37,236 bases of DNA from NCBI GenBank assembly GCA_027024255.1, contig JALVSQ010000022.1, positions 1 to 37,236 on the forward strand, given 5' to 3'. Origin of the DNA: Microcaldota archaeon (GTDB lineage: Archaea > Micrarchaeota > Micrarchaeia > Anstonellales > J096). Under the pieces are notes generated by a model. That model worked only from the letters and a program-made list of their open reading frames with translations, did not search any database and was not told where the DNA came from. The position numbers and the translations under genes were made by a program. Positions 24,878 to 34,251 of this stretch are shown in pieces; within the stretch, counting starts at the first letter, position 1, and each line of letters opens with the position of its first letter.

Positions 24878-25509
24878 CCCCACCCCTCGGCTTTAACCTT
24901 CCCTCCTTTTTCTTCTATATAACCTTTAAATGAATCAACAAAGCCTTTGCTCCCGCATAAAAAGTAGGTGTAATCACTGCCAAGATAAACATCCTCAGGA
25001 GCAAACCTGCCGTGTTTAAAGCCTTTAACCTCCTGTCTTGTGAATGTTATGCTTACATCAACATTCCTTATCATCTTCAACTCGCTTAAATAAGGCATAT
25101 TTGCATTCCTGAAGCTGAGGAATGCCTTAAAACTTCCTTTAACATTGTTTAACTCTATATGCCTCATTATTGAGAGCAGAGGAGCAATCCCTGCACCTCC
25201 TCCTATGAACACAGCTTTACTCTCTCCTTCGTAAATAAACTTGCCCATGCCCTTACTTATATCAAATGCTTTACCAACATCTGCTTCTTCAAGCAGGCTC
25301 GTCATCTTTCCCTTTATAAAATGAATGAAGAGCTCAATGTACTCAAACTCAGGAGGTGAAGCAATTGAATAAGGCCTGAATAAACCTGTTTCTAAGTCTT
25401 TAAGCAAAACGAACTGGCCAGGCCTGAATTCAACCCTCTCCTTTTCAGGAAAGAACCTTAGAATACCCAGCTCTCCACTCATCAACTTACTGAGTAATAC
25501 ATACTTCAT
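24874..25509 (-). CDS. Ferredoxin-NADP reductase-like FAD/NAD(P)-binding oxidoreductase
   Basis: The 211-residue soluble protein has the FNR two-domain layout. An N-terminal FAD-binding barrel carries RPYSIAS (45-51), and a C-terminal nucleotide-binding domain carries GGGAGIAPLLS (103-113) and a late CGSKGFVDSF segment that normally contacts the nicotinamide. There is no 2Fe-2S cysteine cluster, so this is a stand-alone reductase that passes electrons between NAD(P)H and an unknown carrier. It could serve the Suf system or a flavodoxin/ferredoxin, but the neighbours do not say. The ATG at 25509 is divergent from the TctA-like gene over 51 bp. Confidence 0.88.
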   Translation of the reverse strand: MKYVLLSKLMSGELGILRFFPEKERVEFRPGQFVLLKDLETGLFRPYSIASPPEFEYIELFIHFIKGKMTSLLEEADVGKAFDISKGMGKFIYEGESKAVFIGGGAGIAPLLSIMRHIELNNVKGSFKAFLSFRNANMPYLSELKMIRNVDVSITFTRQEVKGFKHGRFAPEDVYLGSDYTYFLCGSKGFVDSFKGYIEEKGGKVKAEGWG

Positions 25510-25560
25510 GAATGATTAAGAAAGAGAACATTAAAAATACTTTTCCCAAACATAACTCCA
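25510..25560. promoter_or_regulatory. Bidirectional leaderless promoter, reductase / TctA-like gene
   Basis: A single core TTAAAAATA at 25531-25539 is exactly centred: 21 nt to each start codon (25509 minus, 25561 plus). No ribosome binding site precedes either ATG, as expected for leaderless messages. Confidence 0.5.
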
Positions 25561-26628
25561 ATGCTTTTAGCTTTTCTAATAGCAGTATTCATAACCTTAA
25601 TTCCTGGCCTACACATAAACACAATTTCTGCATTACTTTCTCAGTACATAGATGACCCTTATTTTTATCTTCTCCTTATGGGTGCTTATGTGCCTTTAAC
25701 AGCACTACCCCTGCTTTTATTCAATGTCAGCGAGGAATCAGTTGCTTCTTTACCTGCTTTGCAGAGAGCATCAAGAGAAGAACCATCTAAGGCAATCTCT
25801 TATTACATTATCTCGACCCTTCTTTCCTCATTCATCGCTCTGTTCATTCCTTCAGGTGTTTTTTCCCTTCTTTATTCTGTAATAAAACCATATCTTTTTT
25901 ACATAGTTCTTGGTTTCTCACTTGCCTTATTAATAAAAACAAAAAGGATGCTTGGCCTCTTTGCGTTCATCCTCTCAGCATTGATAGGCTACATCTCTCT
26001 AACATCAAAAATGGCAGAACCCTTTTTACCCATGTTCTCCGGCTTTTTTGCAATTCCTTTCATATTACTATCAACTCCTTCTAAAAACATGAACATAAAA
26101 CCTGTGTTTGAATTAAGCATATTAAGGCCTTCAATAATTGGTTCTTTACTCGGCATACTTGCTTTAATGCTTCCAGGCATAAGCTCGCCTTCTGTTGTTG
26201 CCATTCCATTAACCCCTTTGCTTAAATCGTTTGATTACATTGCTTTAACAAGCGCTATAATGTCATCTGAATACACCTTAAGCATTCAAAACTTTTATGA
26301 AACAGGAAAGAAAAGAATAGGTGTTGTTGGAATAATAAAGAGAGTTGAGAATGCTAAGCTTTACATATTCTCAGGTGTTTTAGTTGGCAGTGGATTGGCA
26401 TTTGGTTTGTTGAGGTATCTTAAGCCCTCAAGGACAAGAGCAGGCAAGTATTTGACTATTGCTTACTTAACATTAATCTCATTTCTTCTTAACGGTGTTT
26501 ACGGAATTTTAATACTTGCCTTATCATCACTACTTGGCTTAATAGTTAAATTGAACAATGTGAATGCCAGTGTTTTACTCGGCTCCATCATAGGAACTAC
26601 TCTCTACTACCTGCACTTCTCTGCTTAA
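25561..26628 (+). CDS. TctA/DUF112-family membrane protein
   Basis: This 355-residue protein has about nine to ten membrane helices. It shows the paired Pro-Gly motifs of the TctA family, LIPGLHINTISALL near residues 13-26 and LMLPGISSPSVVAIP in the second half, which form the inverted-repeat transport core. Bacterial TctA is the large subunit of tripartite tricarboxylate transporters. The archaeal relatives occur without TctB/TctC and have no assigned substrate. None of those partners is present here. Its 3' end overlaps archease by 4 bp. Confidence 0.8.
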   Translation: MLLAFLIAVFITLIPGLHINTISALLSQYIDDPYFYLLLMGAYVPLTALPLLLFNVSEESVASLPALQRASREEPSKAISYYIISTLLSSFIALFIPSGVFSLLYSVIKPYLFYIVLGFSLALLIKTKRMLGLFAFILSALIGYISLTSKMAEPFLPMFSGFFAIPFILLSTPSKNMNIKPVFELSILRPSIIGSLLGILALMLPGISSPSVVAIPLTPLLKSFDYIALTSAIMSSEYTLSIQNFYETGKKRIGVVGIIKRVENAKLYIFSGVLVGSGLAFGLLRYLKPSRTRAGKYLTIAYLTLISFLLNGVYGILILALSSLLGLIVKLNNVNASVLLGSIIGTTLYYLHFSA

Positions 26629-27008
26629 ATATCAAACACAACCTCTATTTCTCCATCATCTACTTTTAGCTGGTGGTATGTTACTGCCTTTATTATTGCA
26701 TTTGGACTTCCTTTTCTGCATTTAATTTTAGCCCTTATTTTTCCCTTCTCTACTTCTATGCTTTCAACACTTAAAGGAATTAATCCTTTTATCTCAATCT
26801 CGCTCAGCACATCGCTGAGTAGGTTTACAACCATATCCTCTTTTGTTTCTCCCTGGCTTTCTACAATCAGATGAGTGTCTCCATTACCTTCTGCTTTAAC
26901 AATGTCAAACATCACTTCAAGCAATTCTTTAAGTGCCTTTTTGAAGCAAGGAGCTTTAACCCTTACCTTTATATCCCCTGTATGCTCTAAAAACTCATGC
27001 ATACTCAA
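26625..27008 (-). CDS. Archease
   Basis: The 127-residue protein matches archease throughout: FLEHTGDI near the N-terminus, a central helical pair with LLSDVLSEIE, and the C-terminal IIKAVTYHQLKVDD ending with a strand VVFDI. Archease activates the RNA ligase RtcB, allowing multiple turnovers in tRNA splicing and RNA repair by promoting its guanylylation. It binds a metal through conserved Asp residues. RtcB is not in the window. Its start overlaps the upstream PP2C-like gene by 14 nt, so the two share a message. ATG at 27002 (third codon) is a possible alternative start. Confidence 0.95.
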   Translation of the reverse strand: MSMHEFLEHTGDIKVRVKAPCFKKALKELLEVMFDIVKAEGNGDTHLIVESQGETKEDMVVNLLSDVLSEIEIKGLIPLSVESIEVEKGKIRAKIKCRKGSPNAIIKAVTYHQLKVDDGEIEVVFDI

Positions 27009-28206
27009 TCACAACATAGCTTGTATCATCTCTTGGATAAGGCAAACTATTTTTAATAAAGGAAGGCGTGAGTGAGCCGTCCATTGCTTTTCTTATAATC
27101 CTCTCATGAATCTCTTTGGTTTTACCTAAATCATCAAATTCATTCTCATAATACTCATTTATACATAAGTCATCCAATCCATCGGTATAAACAATGGCCT
27201 GGATGGGCTTTTTGGTTTCTAATTCAAAGACCAGAGGCCTTCCTTCAACTAAGAGATTGAAAATCCTTTCACCATCTTCACCATTCTTGATTGATGCATA
27301 AGGCTTACCTGAGATGAACCCCCTTGTATTGACAATATTGCCTAAGGGATGTATGTGTTTTACAATATCAAATGGGACATATGCATCATCTACCTTTACA
27401 TTTAGCCCTCTTATATAATCACCTATTTTAAATCCAACCCCTCCATCTCCATTGATTATAAATATCGTTCTATAATTTCTCTTCTTTTTGTCGTAGAACA
27501 TTATTGCTCCTGAAAAGGTTGCGGAAATAAGTAAATCAGGCTCTTTGGTACTGTTAATTATTTTGTTTCTTATCAGCTCAGCTATCTCAACATCACTTTT
27601 CCCTTCTATTTCTTCAACGTTTATATCAAGGGATTCAATTATCCTTTTGTATTCTTCTGCTGCTTTTGTTCCATTTGCCCCTTCCATACTTATTCCATCT
27701 ATGGCAAACGCAATAATAACTTCTTTTCCTTCTTTAACAGCAACTCTATCCTGATTTTCATGCTCTGTTCCTTCAACAGAAAGATAAGAGTACTTAAACT
27801 TTCTTTTATGCTTTGCGCCTTCTTTTCTCAAAAGCTCCTTTACTTTGTTCCTCAACCCGGCTGCTCTTGGGATTATCTCAGGAGAGGCTCTTCCGCTTTC
27901 TACCTTTTCAACTCTTCTTATAAGCTCATCAGGTGTGTAAGCTTCATGACTTCCTTCCAGATAGATATTAAAGTTACTTATTAGCGCCTTTAATTCATCG
28001 AAGTTTTCCGCAAGTTTTATGAATTCGCTGATGACCTTTTCTCTCAACCCATCCTTTCTTGTTAAAACTCTTGATTCTCCATGTATAATAAAAATGCTTA
28101 TCCTCTTGTTTTTTTCCTTCCCATCTTTATCCTTTCCGAATTCTTTCTTTAACTCTCTTTCCTTAGCAATAATTTTTTCAACGAGTTTGCCAGTGAGCCT
28201 GTACAT
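26995..28206 (-). CDS. PP2C-like protein phosphatase, variant family (403 aa)
   Basis: A charged helical N-terminal extension of about 135 residues precedes a PP2C-like domain with NQD 151-153, DGIS 170-173, GDGG 253-256, TDGL 341-344 and DDTS 393-396. These match the motifs of the 14488-15417 product and of the giant protein. The metal-binding aspartates are kept, so activity is plausible. The N-terminal region (FIIHGESRVLTRKDG, then a helical pair) is not recognised and may sense or localise. The ATG at 28206 lies about 20 nt after a reverse-strand TTATAAATAC core (28227-28236) that overlaps the end of lysS, giving a leaderless mRNA that also carries archease. Confidence 0.82.
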   Translation of the reverse strand: MYRLTGKLVEKIIAKERELKKEFGKDKDGKEKNKRISIFIIHGESRVLTRKDGLREKVISEFIKLAENFDELKALISNFNIYLEGSHEAYTPDELIRRVEKVESGRASPEIIPRAAGLRNKVKELLRKEGAKHKRKFKYSYLSVEGTEHENQDRVAVKEGKEVIIAFAIDGISMEGANGTKAAEEYKRIIESLDINVEEIEGKSDVEIAELIRNKIINSTKEPDLLISATFSGAIMFYDKKKRNYRTIFIINGDGGVGFKIGDYIRGLNVKVDDAYVPFDIVKHIHPLGNIVNTRGFISGKPYASIKNGEDGERIFNLLVEGRPLVFELETKKPIQAIVYTDGLDDLCINEYYENEFDDLGKTKEIHERIIRKAMDGSLTPSFIKNSLPYPRDDTSYVVIEYA

Positions 28207-28230
28207 GATGTGTTTTATGCAGGGAAGTAT

Positions 28231-29745
28231 TTATAAGCAATCTCTTTTTACCCTTTCAATGCCAAGAGCATATATCAATTTTCCGAGCCTTGGCCCTTTA
28301 TCTTTGCCTATAAGTGTTTTATAAACAGCTTTAAACATCTCCTTTGGCTCTATACCTCTTGACCTGCTAAACTCATACACAGAGTTGTGAATGTCTAATG
28401 CATTCATCCCTTCTTTCAAAGATGATAAAAACTCTTTAACAACACCATCTGCTTTTACAGGTTTGTAAGAAAAATCGTAGTCATCAGGCACAAAGCCCTT
28501 TTCAATCCATCTTTTTATGTAAGGCAATATGAATCCCAAACTTTCTTCATCAATATTAAGGTGTAGCTTTACCTTGCTTAAATCTTTGTAAATTTGATAA
28601 TACATTAAAACCTCTCTAAATGAGCCTTTCCATTCCCTTTGACCTGCCAATTCATAGGCCATCCATTTTTTTCTCTCAGCCCTTGTCATCTCCTCCACTG
28701 GTTTATTTAACATAGATGTTCTTTCATAATCTTCAATTATATGAAGTATATTTTTCTTTGTTGGATTGAAATCAATGTTCTCTTTTAAATCAAATTTTAG
28801 CAGATGATAGGCAATTACATTTGCAGGAATTAACTCAATCATCTCCTTTACTGACATACCTGTGCCTTTGCTTTTAGAGAACTTCTTCCCTTTTAAAAGA
28901 ACAAACCCGTACTTAAACCCGATTGGAGGTTCTTTTTTGAAGAATGCCTTGAATATGGCAACACCTGTGTCCCTGCTTCCCCCCTTTGTAAAGTGGTCAA
29001 CACCCCCTCCTTCTGCTGAGCTGTTGAAGTAATGCCACCACGATGGCCAATGAAGCCTCCACTGGAGCTTGTATTTATGCTCTTTTATGCTCGATTTACC
29101 CTTATAGCCACAGCCTTTAACATAACCAGCATCTGAACTGCATGAGTATTCATAGACAACATCATTTTCAATAACCTCATGCTTAAGAACAACTGTTGTG
29201 CTTATTTTTCCGCAATTCTTGCATATAGGCATTATAGGGTTCCATGTCTTTTTCAATTGCCTTTTGCTTACCCTCTCCAGTATTTCTCTAACTTTAGCTA
29301 TATCCTTAATGAACATCAAAGCATATTTATCAAATGCTCCTGATGCATAAAGCTCATTTGCTTTAACTATCTCTGCCTTTACATTCATTGCTTTCATAAT
29401 GCTAATAGCCTCATCTAAATAATGCTCTCCAAAGCTTTCATGGCATCCAAAAGGGTCAGGTACTGTATAAAGTGGTTTTCCAAGATGTTCTTTGAGCATT
29501 TCACTATACTTTTCAACTGATTTAGGAATGGAGTCAAAGGCATCCATTATATCAGCAACAAAGTAGAACTTTACCTTCTTCCCTTTTTTTCTTAATACCT
29601 TTGCTATTGCATTTGGAAAAAGGAACTCGCAGACAGTGCCAAGATGTGCAGGGCCTGAAGTTGTCATTCCACCTGTTATTACATATGGTTCCTCTTTACT
29701 CTTTATTATTTCATCTGCTATCCTCTCTGCCCAGTGGTAGTACAT
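28231..29745 (-). CDS. lysS: Lysyl-tRNA synthetase, class I
   Basis: This 504-residue enzyme charges tRNA-Lys. It is the class I form found mainly in archaea and some bacteria, not the class II form. Evidence includes the HIGH-equivalent SGPAHLGT in the first 45 residues, the KMSKS-equivalent KFSKSKGTG, the conserved LQWRLHWPSWW segment and a GGVDHFTKGGSRDTG active-site region. Cys pairs (CKNCG and a later CSS/CGY group) suggest a zinc site. I chose the ATG at 29745, which lies 24 nt after a TTTAAA core (29770-29775). The in-frame GTG at 29754 would be too close to the TATA box. Confidence 0.97.
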   Translation of the reverse strand: MYYHWAERIADEIIKSKEEPYVITGGMTTSGPAHLGTVCEFLFPNAIAKVLRKKGKKVKFYFVADIMDAFDSIPKSVEKYSEMLKEHLGKPLYTVPDPFGCHESFGEHYLDEAISIMKAMNVKAEIVKANELYASGAFDKYALMFIKDIAKVREILERVSKRQLKKTWNPIMPICKNCGKISTTVVLKHEVIENDVVYEYSCSSDAGYVKGCGYKGKSSIKEHKYKLQWRLHWPSWWHYFNSSAEGGGVDHFTKGGSRDTGVAIFKAFFKKEPPIGFKYGFVLLKGKKFSKSKGTGMSVKEMIELIPANVIAYHLLKFDLKENIDFNPTKKNILHIIEDYERTSMLNKPVEEMTRAERKKWMAYELAGQREWKGSFREVLMYYQIYKDLSKVKLHLNIDEESLGFILPYIKRWIEKGFVPDDYDFSYKPVKADGVVKEFLSSLKEGMNALDIHNSVYEFSRSRGIEPKEMFKAVYKTLIGKDKGPRLGKLIYALGIERVKRDCL

Positions 29746-29770
29746 AAAGCCCACTTTGGTAGAAAATAAT

Positions 29771-30301
29771 TTAAAGGCCCCTCTCTACCTCCTGCAGTAT
29801 TTCCTTTACTTTGTAAACATCTTCCATGCTTAAACCAAACTCATTGAGCCATCCCATGTAGTTATCAACAAATGTTTTAACATGCTTTACCTCTTCTTTT
29901 ATGAAGGGAACATTCTCCTTTAACTTTTTTGGAGATGTCTTGAAGTCCTGGTACGCATCTGAAAGCCAATCATTAAACATATCAGCAATCCTTTTTGGCT
30001 CATCACCCTCAACTTTTGATAGTGTTAATATGAACTCGCTCAACCTTTTCAAAAATACCTTTGACTCCCTTTCACCTATGAATTTGTAAATTGTTGAGAA
30101 TGCTTTAACAATTGCTCTTATATCTGATTCAAACATGTTGCTTAAATCCACTTTTTTCAGTCCTTCTAAGAATATGCTTAATTCCTTTCCTTTAAGTTTT
30201 CTTTTTATTATCTCGCCTGGCTCAAACACAAATGAATCGAGTTTGACATTAACTCCTTTATTCCCTTTCACATAACTTATAGATGTTTTTAACCTTCTCA
30301 T
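29771..30301 (-). CDS. Helical protein of unknown function (176 aa)
   Basis: The protein has a short N-terminal beta region (about residues 1-40) followed by a long all-helical part rich in Lys, Glu and Phe. No catalytic motif, leader or membrane helix is seen, and I do not recognise the family. The ATG at 30301 is preferred over the in-frame GTG at 30352 because a strong TTTAAATATTTAA element (30324-30336) sits about 22 nt upstream of it and would otherwise lie inside the gene. It is upstream of lysS and divergent from alaS. The lysS TATA box overlaps its stop codon, so the two may be independent. Confidence 0.7.
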   Translation of the reverse strand: MRRLKTSISYVKGNKGVNVKLDSFVFEPGEIIKRKLKGKELSIFLEGLKKVDLSNMFESDIRAIVKAFSTIYKFIGERESKVFLKRLSEFILTLSKVEGDEPKRIADMFNDWLSDAYQDFKTSPKKLKENVPFIKEEVKHVKTFVDNYMGWLNEFGLSMEDVYKVKEILQEVERGL

Positions 30302-30383
30302 GCCTCTGTTTAACACAAAAAGGTTTAAATATTTAATGCCTGCCAAATCCACTTTTTAAAACCTTTCTAACAAAGAGAGGCTT
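30302..30383. promoter_or_regulatory. Divergent promoter region with two TATA cores (176-aa gene / alaS)
   Basis: TTTAAATATTTAA (30324-30336) is placed about 22 nt from the minus ATG at 30301. A second core TTTTTAAAA (30353-30361) is about 22 nt from the alaS ATG at 30384. Both transcripts would be leaderless or nearly so. Confidence 0.5.
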
Positions 30384-32972
30384 ATGCTGAGTAAAGATGA
30401 GTTAAGATTAAAGTTTCAAAAAGAATGGGAAAAGCATTACAGCTTGAATGTGCTTAAAGAGCTTGGCTTTAAAAGGCGGAGATGTAAAAAATGCGGGAGA
30501 TACTTCTGGAGTGTTGAAGAAAGAGAGCTTTGTGGAGACCCTGCATGCATAGGTTATGAGTTCATAGGGAATCCGCCTTCAAACCTTAAACTTGGTTATG
30601 TTGAAACATGGAAAAGGATTGAGAAATATTTTGTTGAAAATGGGCATGGCAGCATTGAGCCCTATCCAACAGTTGCAAGATGGAGGGATGATTTGTATTT
30701 TACAATAGCAAGCATAAATGATTTTCAGCCTTATGTTGTAAGAGGAGAGATAGAACCTCCTGCCAATCCGTTAATTGTGCCACAGCCTTGCATTCGCTTT
30801 TCGGATGTTGAAAATGTTGGAGTAACAGGAAGGCACTACACAAACTTTGTTATGATAGGCCAGCATGCATTCAACACTGAAAAAACAGGTCTTTTTTACT
30901 GGAAGGAGGAGGCTATAAGGCACGATATAAACTATTTAACGAAGGCAATAGGCATTCCCTTGGAAAAATTAGTTTTTCACGAAGATGTATGGATGGGTGG
31001 AGGCAACTTCGGGCCAAGCATGGAATACTTTGCAGGTGGGCTTGAACTGGGCAACTGTGTTTTTATGCAATATGAGATTTTGCCTGATGGTTACAGAGAG
31101 TTAAAAACAAAAGTGATTGATATGGGAGCAGGATTAAGCAGGTTAGCCTGGATAACCCATGGGAGCCCAACAAGTTATGAGATTGTTTTAGGAAAAGCAG
31201 TGGATAAATTAAAGGATTCAATAGGCATAAACATTGATGAAAAACTTTATTTAGAGTATGTTAAGTTATCAGGCTCCTTAACAACAGATGAGGTTGATGT
31301 TGTTAAAGAAAAGGAGAGAATTGCTAAGCAACTTGGCCTTGATGAATCTTTCTTTAAAACATTAGAACCTTTACAGGCAGCCTATGCAATAGGAGATCAC
31401 TTGCTAACTCTGCTCTTTACAGTTACTGATGGAATGATGCCCTCTAACAGCGGGGGTGGCTACAATCTGAGAATGCTGTTAAGAAGGGTCTTTGGTTTTG
31501 AAGAGAAGTATGGCTTTGATATTGATTATAATGAGGTCTTAGAGTTACTGATAAATCATTTGACGGGATTGTTTGATAGGTATAAAGAAGGAGTTGATGT
31601 GACTGCAAGGGTTGTTGAAGAGGAAAGGAAGAAGTACAGAGCAACAAAGGAAAAGGCGAAAAGAAAGATTGAAGTGTTAATGAAGAAGAAGAAAATTATA
31701 ACAAAAGAAGACCTTATTTTACTCTACAAAAGTTATGGAATTCCTCCTGAGTATATTGAGAAAGAGGCAAGCCAAAAAGGCATTAAGGTTTATGTGCCTC
31801 AAAACTTTTATCAGCTTGTTAAGGAAAAGGAAGAACTCGAGAAAAAGGAAGAACATGAAATAGATGTTTCAAAGTATCCGGCAACTCAAAAGATTTATTA
31901 TGAGCTCACTCAACCAGAGTTTGAAGCAGAGGTTTTAGGAATTGAAGGTAATTATATTATTTTAAACAAAACAAACTTTTATCCTGAAAGCGGAGGGCAA
32001 GTAGGTGACACAGGTTATTTGAATGATGTGAAAGTTTTAAACACAATAAAGGACGGCAATGTTGTTTTGCATGAAGTCAAAGAGCCAGAAGCATTTAAGA
32101 AGGGCATGAAAGTCAAAGGTGTTGTTGACTGGCAGAGAAGAGTGGACATAACTAGGCATCATACAGTGACTCACCTGGTTACTGCTGCTGCAAGACAGAT
32201 ACTTGGTAAGCATGTGTGGCAGGCAGGTGCAAAAAAGGATGAATTTAAAGCACATATTGATTTAACCCATTATAAGAGAATAACAGATGAGGAGTTAAAA
32301 GCAATTGAGATGAAAGTAAATGAGTTCATAATGCAGAATGCAGAAATAAATGTTTATGTAATGCCAAGAAATGAAGCAGAAAGAAAATACGGCTTTACAA
32401 TATACCAGGGTGGAGCTGTACCAGGAAAGGAGTTAAGGATTGTTGAAATAAAGGGCATAGATGTTGAAGCATGCGGTGGCACACATCATCTGCTAAAAAG
32501 GACAGGAGAGATAGGACCTTTTAAGATTATTAAAAGAGAGAGCGTTAAGGATGGGGTTGAGAGATTGGTTTACAAAGCAGGCAGGAGAGCGGTTGAGTAC
32601 ATTCAGCAAAGAGAGGAATTATTGAAAAATTCTTCAAGTATTCTAAAAGTGCCTGAGGCAATGCTCCCAAAAACGGTTGAAAGATTTTTCAATGAATGGA
32701 AGGAAAGAGGTAAAAAGATTGAAGAGCTAACCAATTTTGTAAAAAAAGATTTGAAAGGTGTTGTTGAACTGCCATTAACTATAAAGGATATTGGAAAAAT
32801 AAGTGGGGATATTGCCTTGCTTTTAAAAGATGGCATTGTTTTAAGCGGGAGGTATGCTGAGAAAGGAGATGCTTTAAAGCAAAAACTCAATATTAAAGGA
32901 GGGGGTACAAATAGTTTTTATGTTTTGAAAGGAGGTTATGATAAAAGAAAAGCTATTGAGCTGCTGAAGTAA
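30384..32972 (+). CDS. alaS: Alanyl-tRNA synthetase (archaeal type)
   Basis: This 862-residue class II synthetase starts with the archaeal N-terminal zinc-like segment (CKKCGRYFW and CGDPAC). It continues with the catalytic core (ARWRDDLYF, GGGNFGPSMEYF), then the editing domain with HHTVTHLV and the downstream CGGTHH zinc ligands that clear Ser- and Gly-tRNA-Ala. The C-terminal domain is short and ends with a GGGTNSFYVLKGG segment. The total is a little below the usual archaeal length of about 900, owing to a trimmed linker. It probably comes from its own leaderless promoter. The sufB TATA box lies over its stop codon. Confidence 0.97.
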   Translation: MLSKDELRLKFQKEWEKHYSLNVLKELGFKRRRCKKCGRYFWSVEERELCGDPACIGYEFIGNPPSNLKLGYVETWKRIEKYFVENGHGSIEPYPTVARWRDDLYFTIASINDFQPYVVRGEIEPPANPLIVPQPCIRFSDVENVGVTGRHYTNFVMIGQHAFNTEKTGLFYWKEEAIRHDINYLTKAIGIPLEKLVFHEDVWMGGGNFGPSMEYFAGGLELGNCVFMQYEILPDGYRELKTKVIDMGAGLSRLAWITHGSPTSYEIVLGKAVDKLKDSIGINIDEKLYLEYVKLSGSLTTDEVDVVKEKERIAKQLGLDESFFKTLEPLQAAYAIGDHLLTLLFTVTDGMMPSNSGGGYNLRMLLRRVFGFEEKYGFDIDYNEVLELLINHLTGLFDRYKEGVDVTARVVEEERKKYRATKEKAKRKIEVLMKKKKIITKEDLILLYKSYGIPPEYIEKEASQKGIKVYVPQNFYQLVKEKEELEKKEEHEIDVSKYPATQKIYYELTQPEFEAEVLGIEGNYIILNKTNFYPESGGQVGDTGYLNDVKVLNTIKDGNVVLHEVKEPEAFKKGMKVKGVVDWQRRVDITRHHTVTHLVTAAARQILGKHVWQAGAKKDEFKAHIDLTHYKRITDEELKAIEMKVNEFIMQNAEINVYVMPRNEAERKYGFTIYQGGAVPGKELRIVEIKGIDVEACGGTHHLLKRTGEIGPFKIIKRESVKDGVERLVYKAGRRAVEYIQQREELLKNSSSILKVPEAMLPKTVERFFNEWKERGKKIEELTNFVKKDLKGVVELPLTIKDIGKISGDIALLLKDGIVLSGRYAEKGDALKQKLNIKGGGTNSFYVLKGGYDKRKAIELLK

Positions 32973-33000
32973 ATTTAAATATTTCCCTTCCATTGTTTTT

Positions 33001-34251
33001 GTGGATTTGTTTGAGGTTGCCAGGGAAATAAGCAAATCAAAGAATGAGCCAGAGTGGATGCTAAAGATAAGGCTTAAAGCAGCAGAGAAGTTTTCGGAAT
33101 TAGAAGGAAGCATAGATATCAATCTCGATGAAATCCTGCTTTATCAAAAGGGAAAGGGGGCAAAAGCAACCTGGGATGAGGTTCCTGGTTACATAAAGGA
33201 AATATTTGAGAGGCTGGGCATTCCTGAGGCAGAAAGGAAAATACTTGCAGGTGTTAGCCTGCAGTACAACAGCGAGGTTGCTTATGAAAGATTAAAAGAT
33301 GTATATTCAAAAGAAGGCATCATATTTGAAACAATGGAGAATGCAGTAAAAAAATACCCTTCGTTACTTAAAAAGTATTTTAAAAGCAGGAAGTACGATA
33401 AGCTTGGTTATTTAAATACAGCAGTATGGAGCGGGGGCAACTTCATTTATGTGCCTAGGGGTGTTGAGGTTAAAAGACCTATTCAGGCTTTCTTTACCGT
33501 TTACAAAGAAGGGCTTGGTCATTTCCCAAGAACGCTTATTGTGGTTGAAGAAGGTGCAAGCCTCAAATACATTGAGGGCTGTACTGCTCCAACATATTCA
33601 AAAATGTCTTTGCATTCAGCAATGTTTGAGGCATTTGTAAAGGGAAACCTTGAATGGGTGAATGTACAGAATTGGAGCAAGAACATGTTAACTCTGGATA
33701 GGTCTTATGTTTATGTTGATAACGGTTCATTAAGCATCGTCTCAGGAAATTTGGGCAGTAAGAAAGTTGAGAAAGTTCCTAAAATTTATTTAAACAACAG
33801 CAATTTAACAGCTCTATCTGTCAGTTATGCAAAAGAGCAACACTTTATCACAGGCTTTTCTCTAAACATAAAAGGCAAATCAAGTTTCAATATAAAATCT
33901 AAAGCTATAATAGATGACAAAGGAATCTCTGACTTTAAACTCAAAGCAAATATCAATGCAAAGGGCAATGGATATGTTGATTGCGAAACTGTAATGGTTG
34001 GCAGGGGCAAAAGCTTAACATATCCTTTCATTAAAAATTTGAGTGAAGAATTTAATGTAAGTCATGAGGCAAAGGTTAATTCCTTCTCAACTGATTCTCT
34101 TTTTTATCTATCAACAAGAGGATTAAATGAAGAGGAAGCATTATCTTTGCTTACAACAAACTTTTTATCAGAGTTTGCAAAAAAAGTGCCAATTGATTTT
34201 GCTGTTGAGTTCAATAAACTTTTAGATTTAAAGGTAAGGGGGATAGGATGA
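33001..34251 (+). CDS. sufB: Fe-S cluster assembly scaffold protein SufB
   Basis: SufB is the scaffold subunit of the Suf iron-sulfur assembly machine, working with the ATPase SufC and SufD. The 416-residue protein shows VWSGGNFIYVPRGVEVKRPI, the IEGCTAPTYS segment with the conserved Cys, the beta-helix core, and the C-terminal NVSHEAKVNSF with LFYLSTRGLNEEEA. The GTG start at 33001 follows a TTTAAATATT core by about 20 nt, indicating a leaderless mRNA. Four nucleotides overlap the downstream mini-SufD (ATGA type), so the two are translationally coupled. SufC is not in the window. Confidence 0.96.
   Translation: MDLFEVAREISKSKNEPEWMLKIRLKAAEKFSELEGSIDINLDEILLYQKGKGAKATWDEVPGYIKEIFERLGIPEAERKILAGVSLQYNSEVAYERLKDVYSKEGIIFETMENAVKKYPSLLKKYFKSRKYDKLGYLNTAVWSGGNFIYVPRGVEVKRPIQAFFTVYKEGLGHFPRTLIVVEEGASLKYIEGCTAPTYSKMSLHSAMFEAFVKGNLEWVNVQNWSKNMLTLDRSYVYVDNGSLSIVSGNLGSKKVEKVPKIYLNNSNLTALSVSYAKEQHFITGFSLNIKGKSSFNIKSKAIIDDKGISDFKLKANINAKGNGYVDCETVMVGRGKSLTYPFIKNLSEEFNVSHEAKVNSFSTDSLFYLSTRGLNEEEALSLLTTNFLSEFAKKVPIDFAVEFNKLLDLKVRGIG

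Noticed and set aside
29970-30010. Possible second C/D box RNA on the minus strand (GTGATGA followed 14 nt later by CTGA)
   Set aside because: It lies inside a coding region (GDEPKRIADM), has no good C' or D partner, no promoter of its own, and the spacing is not 12 nt.
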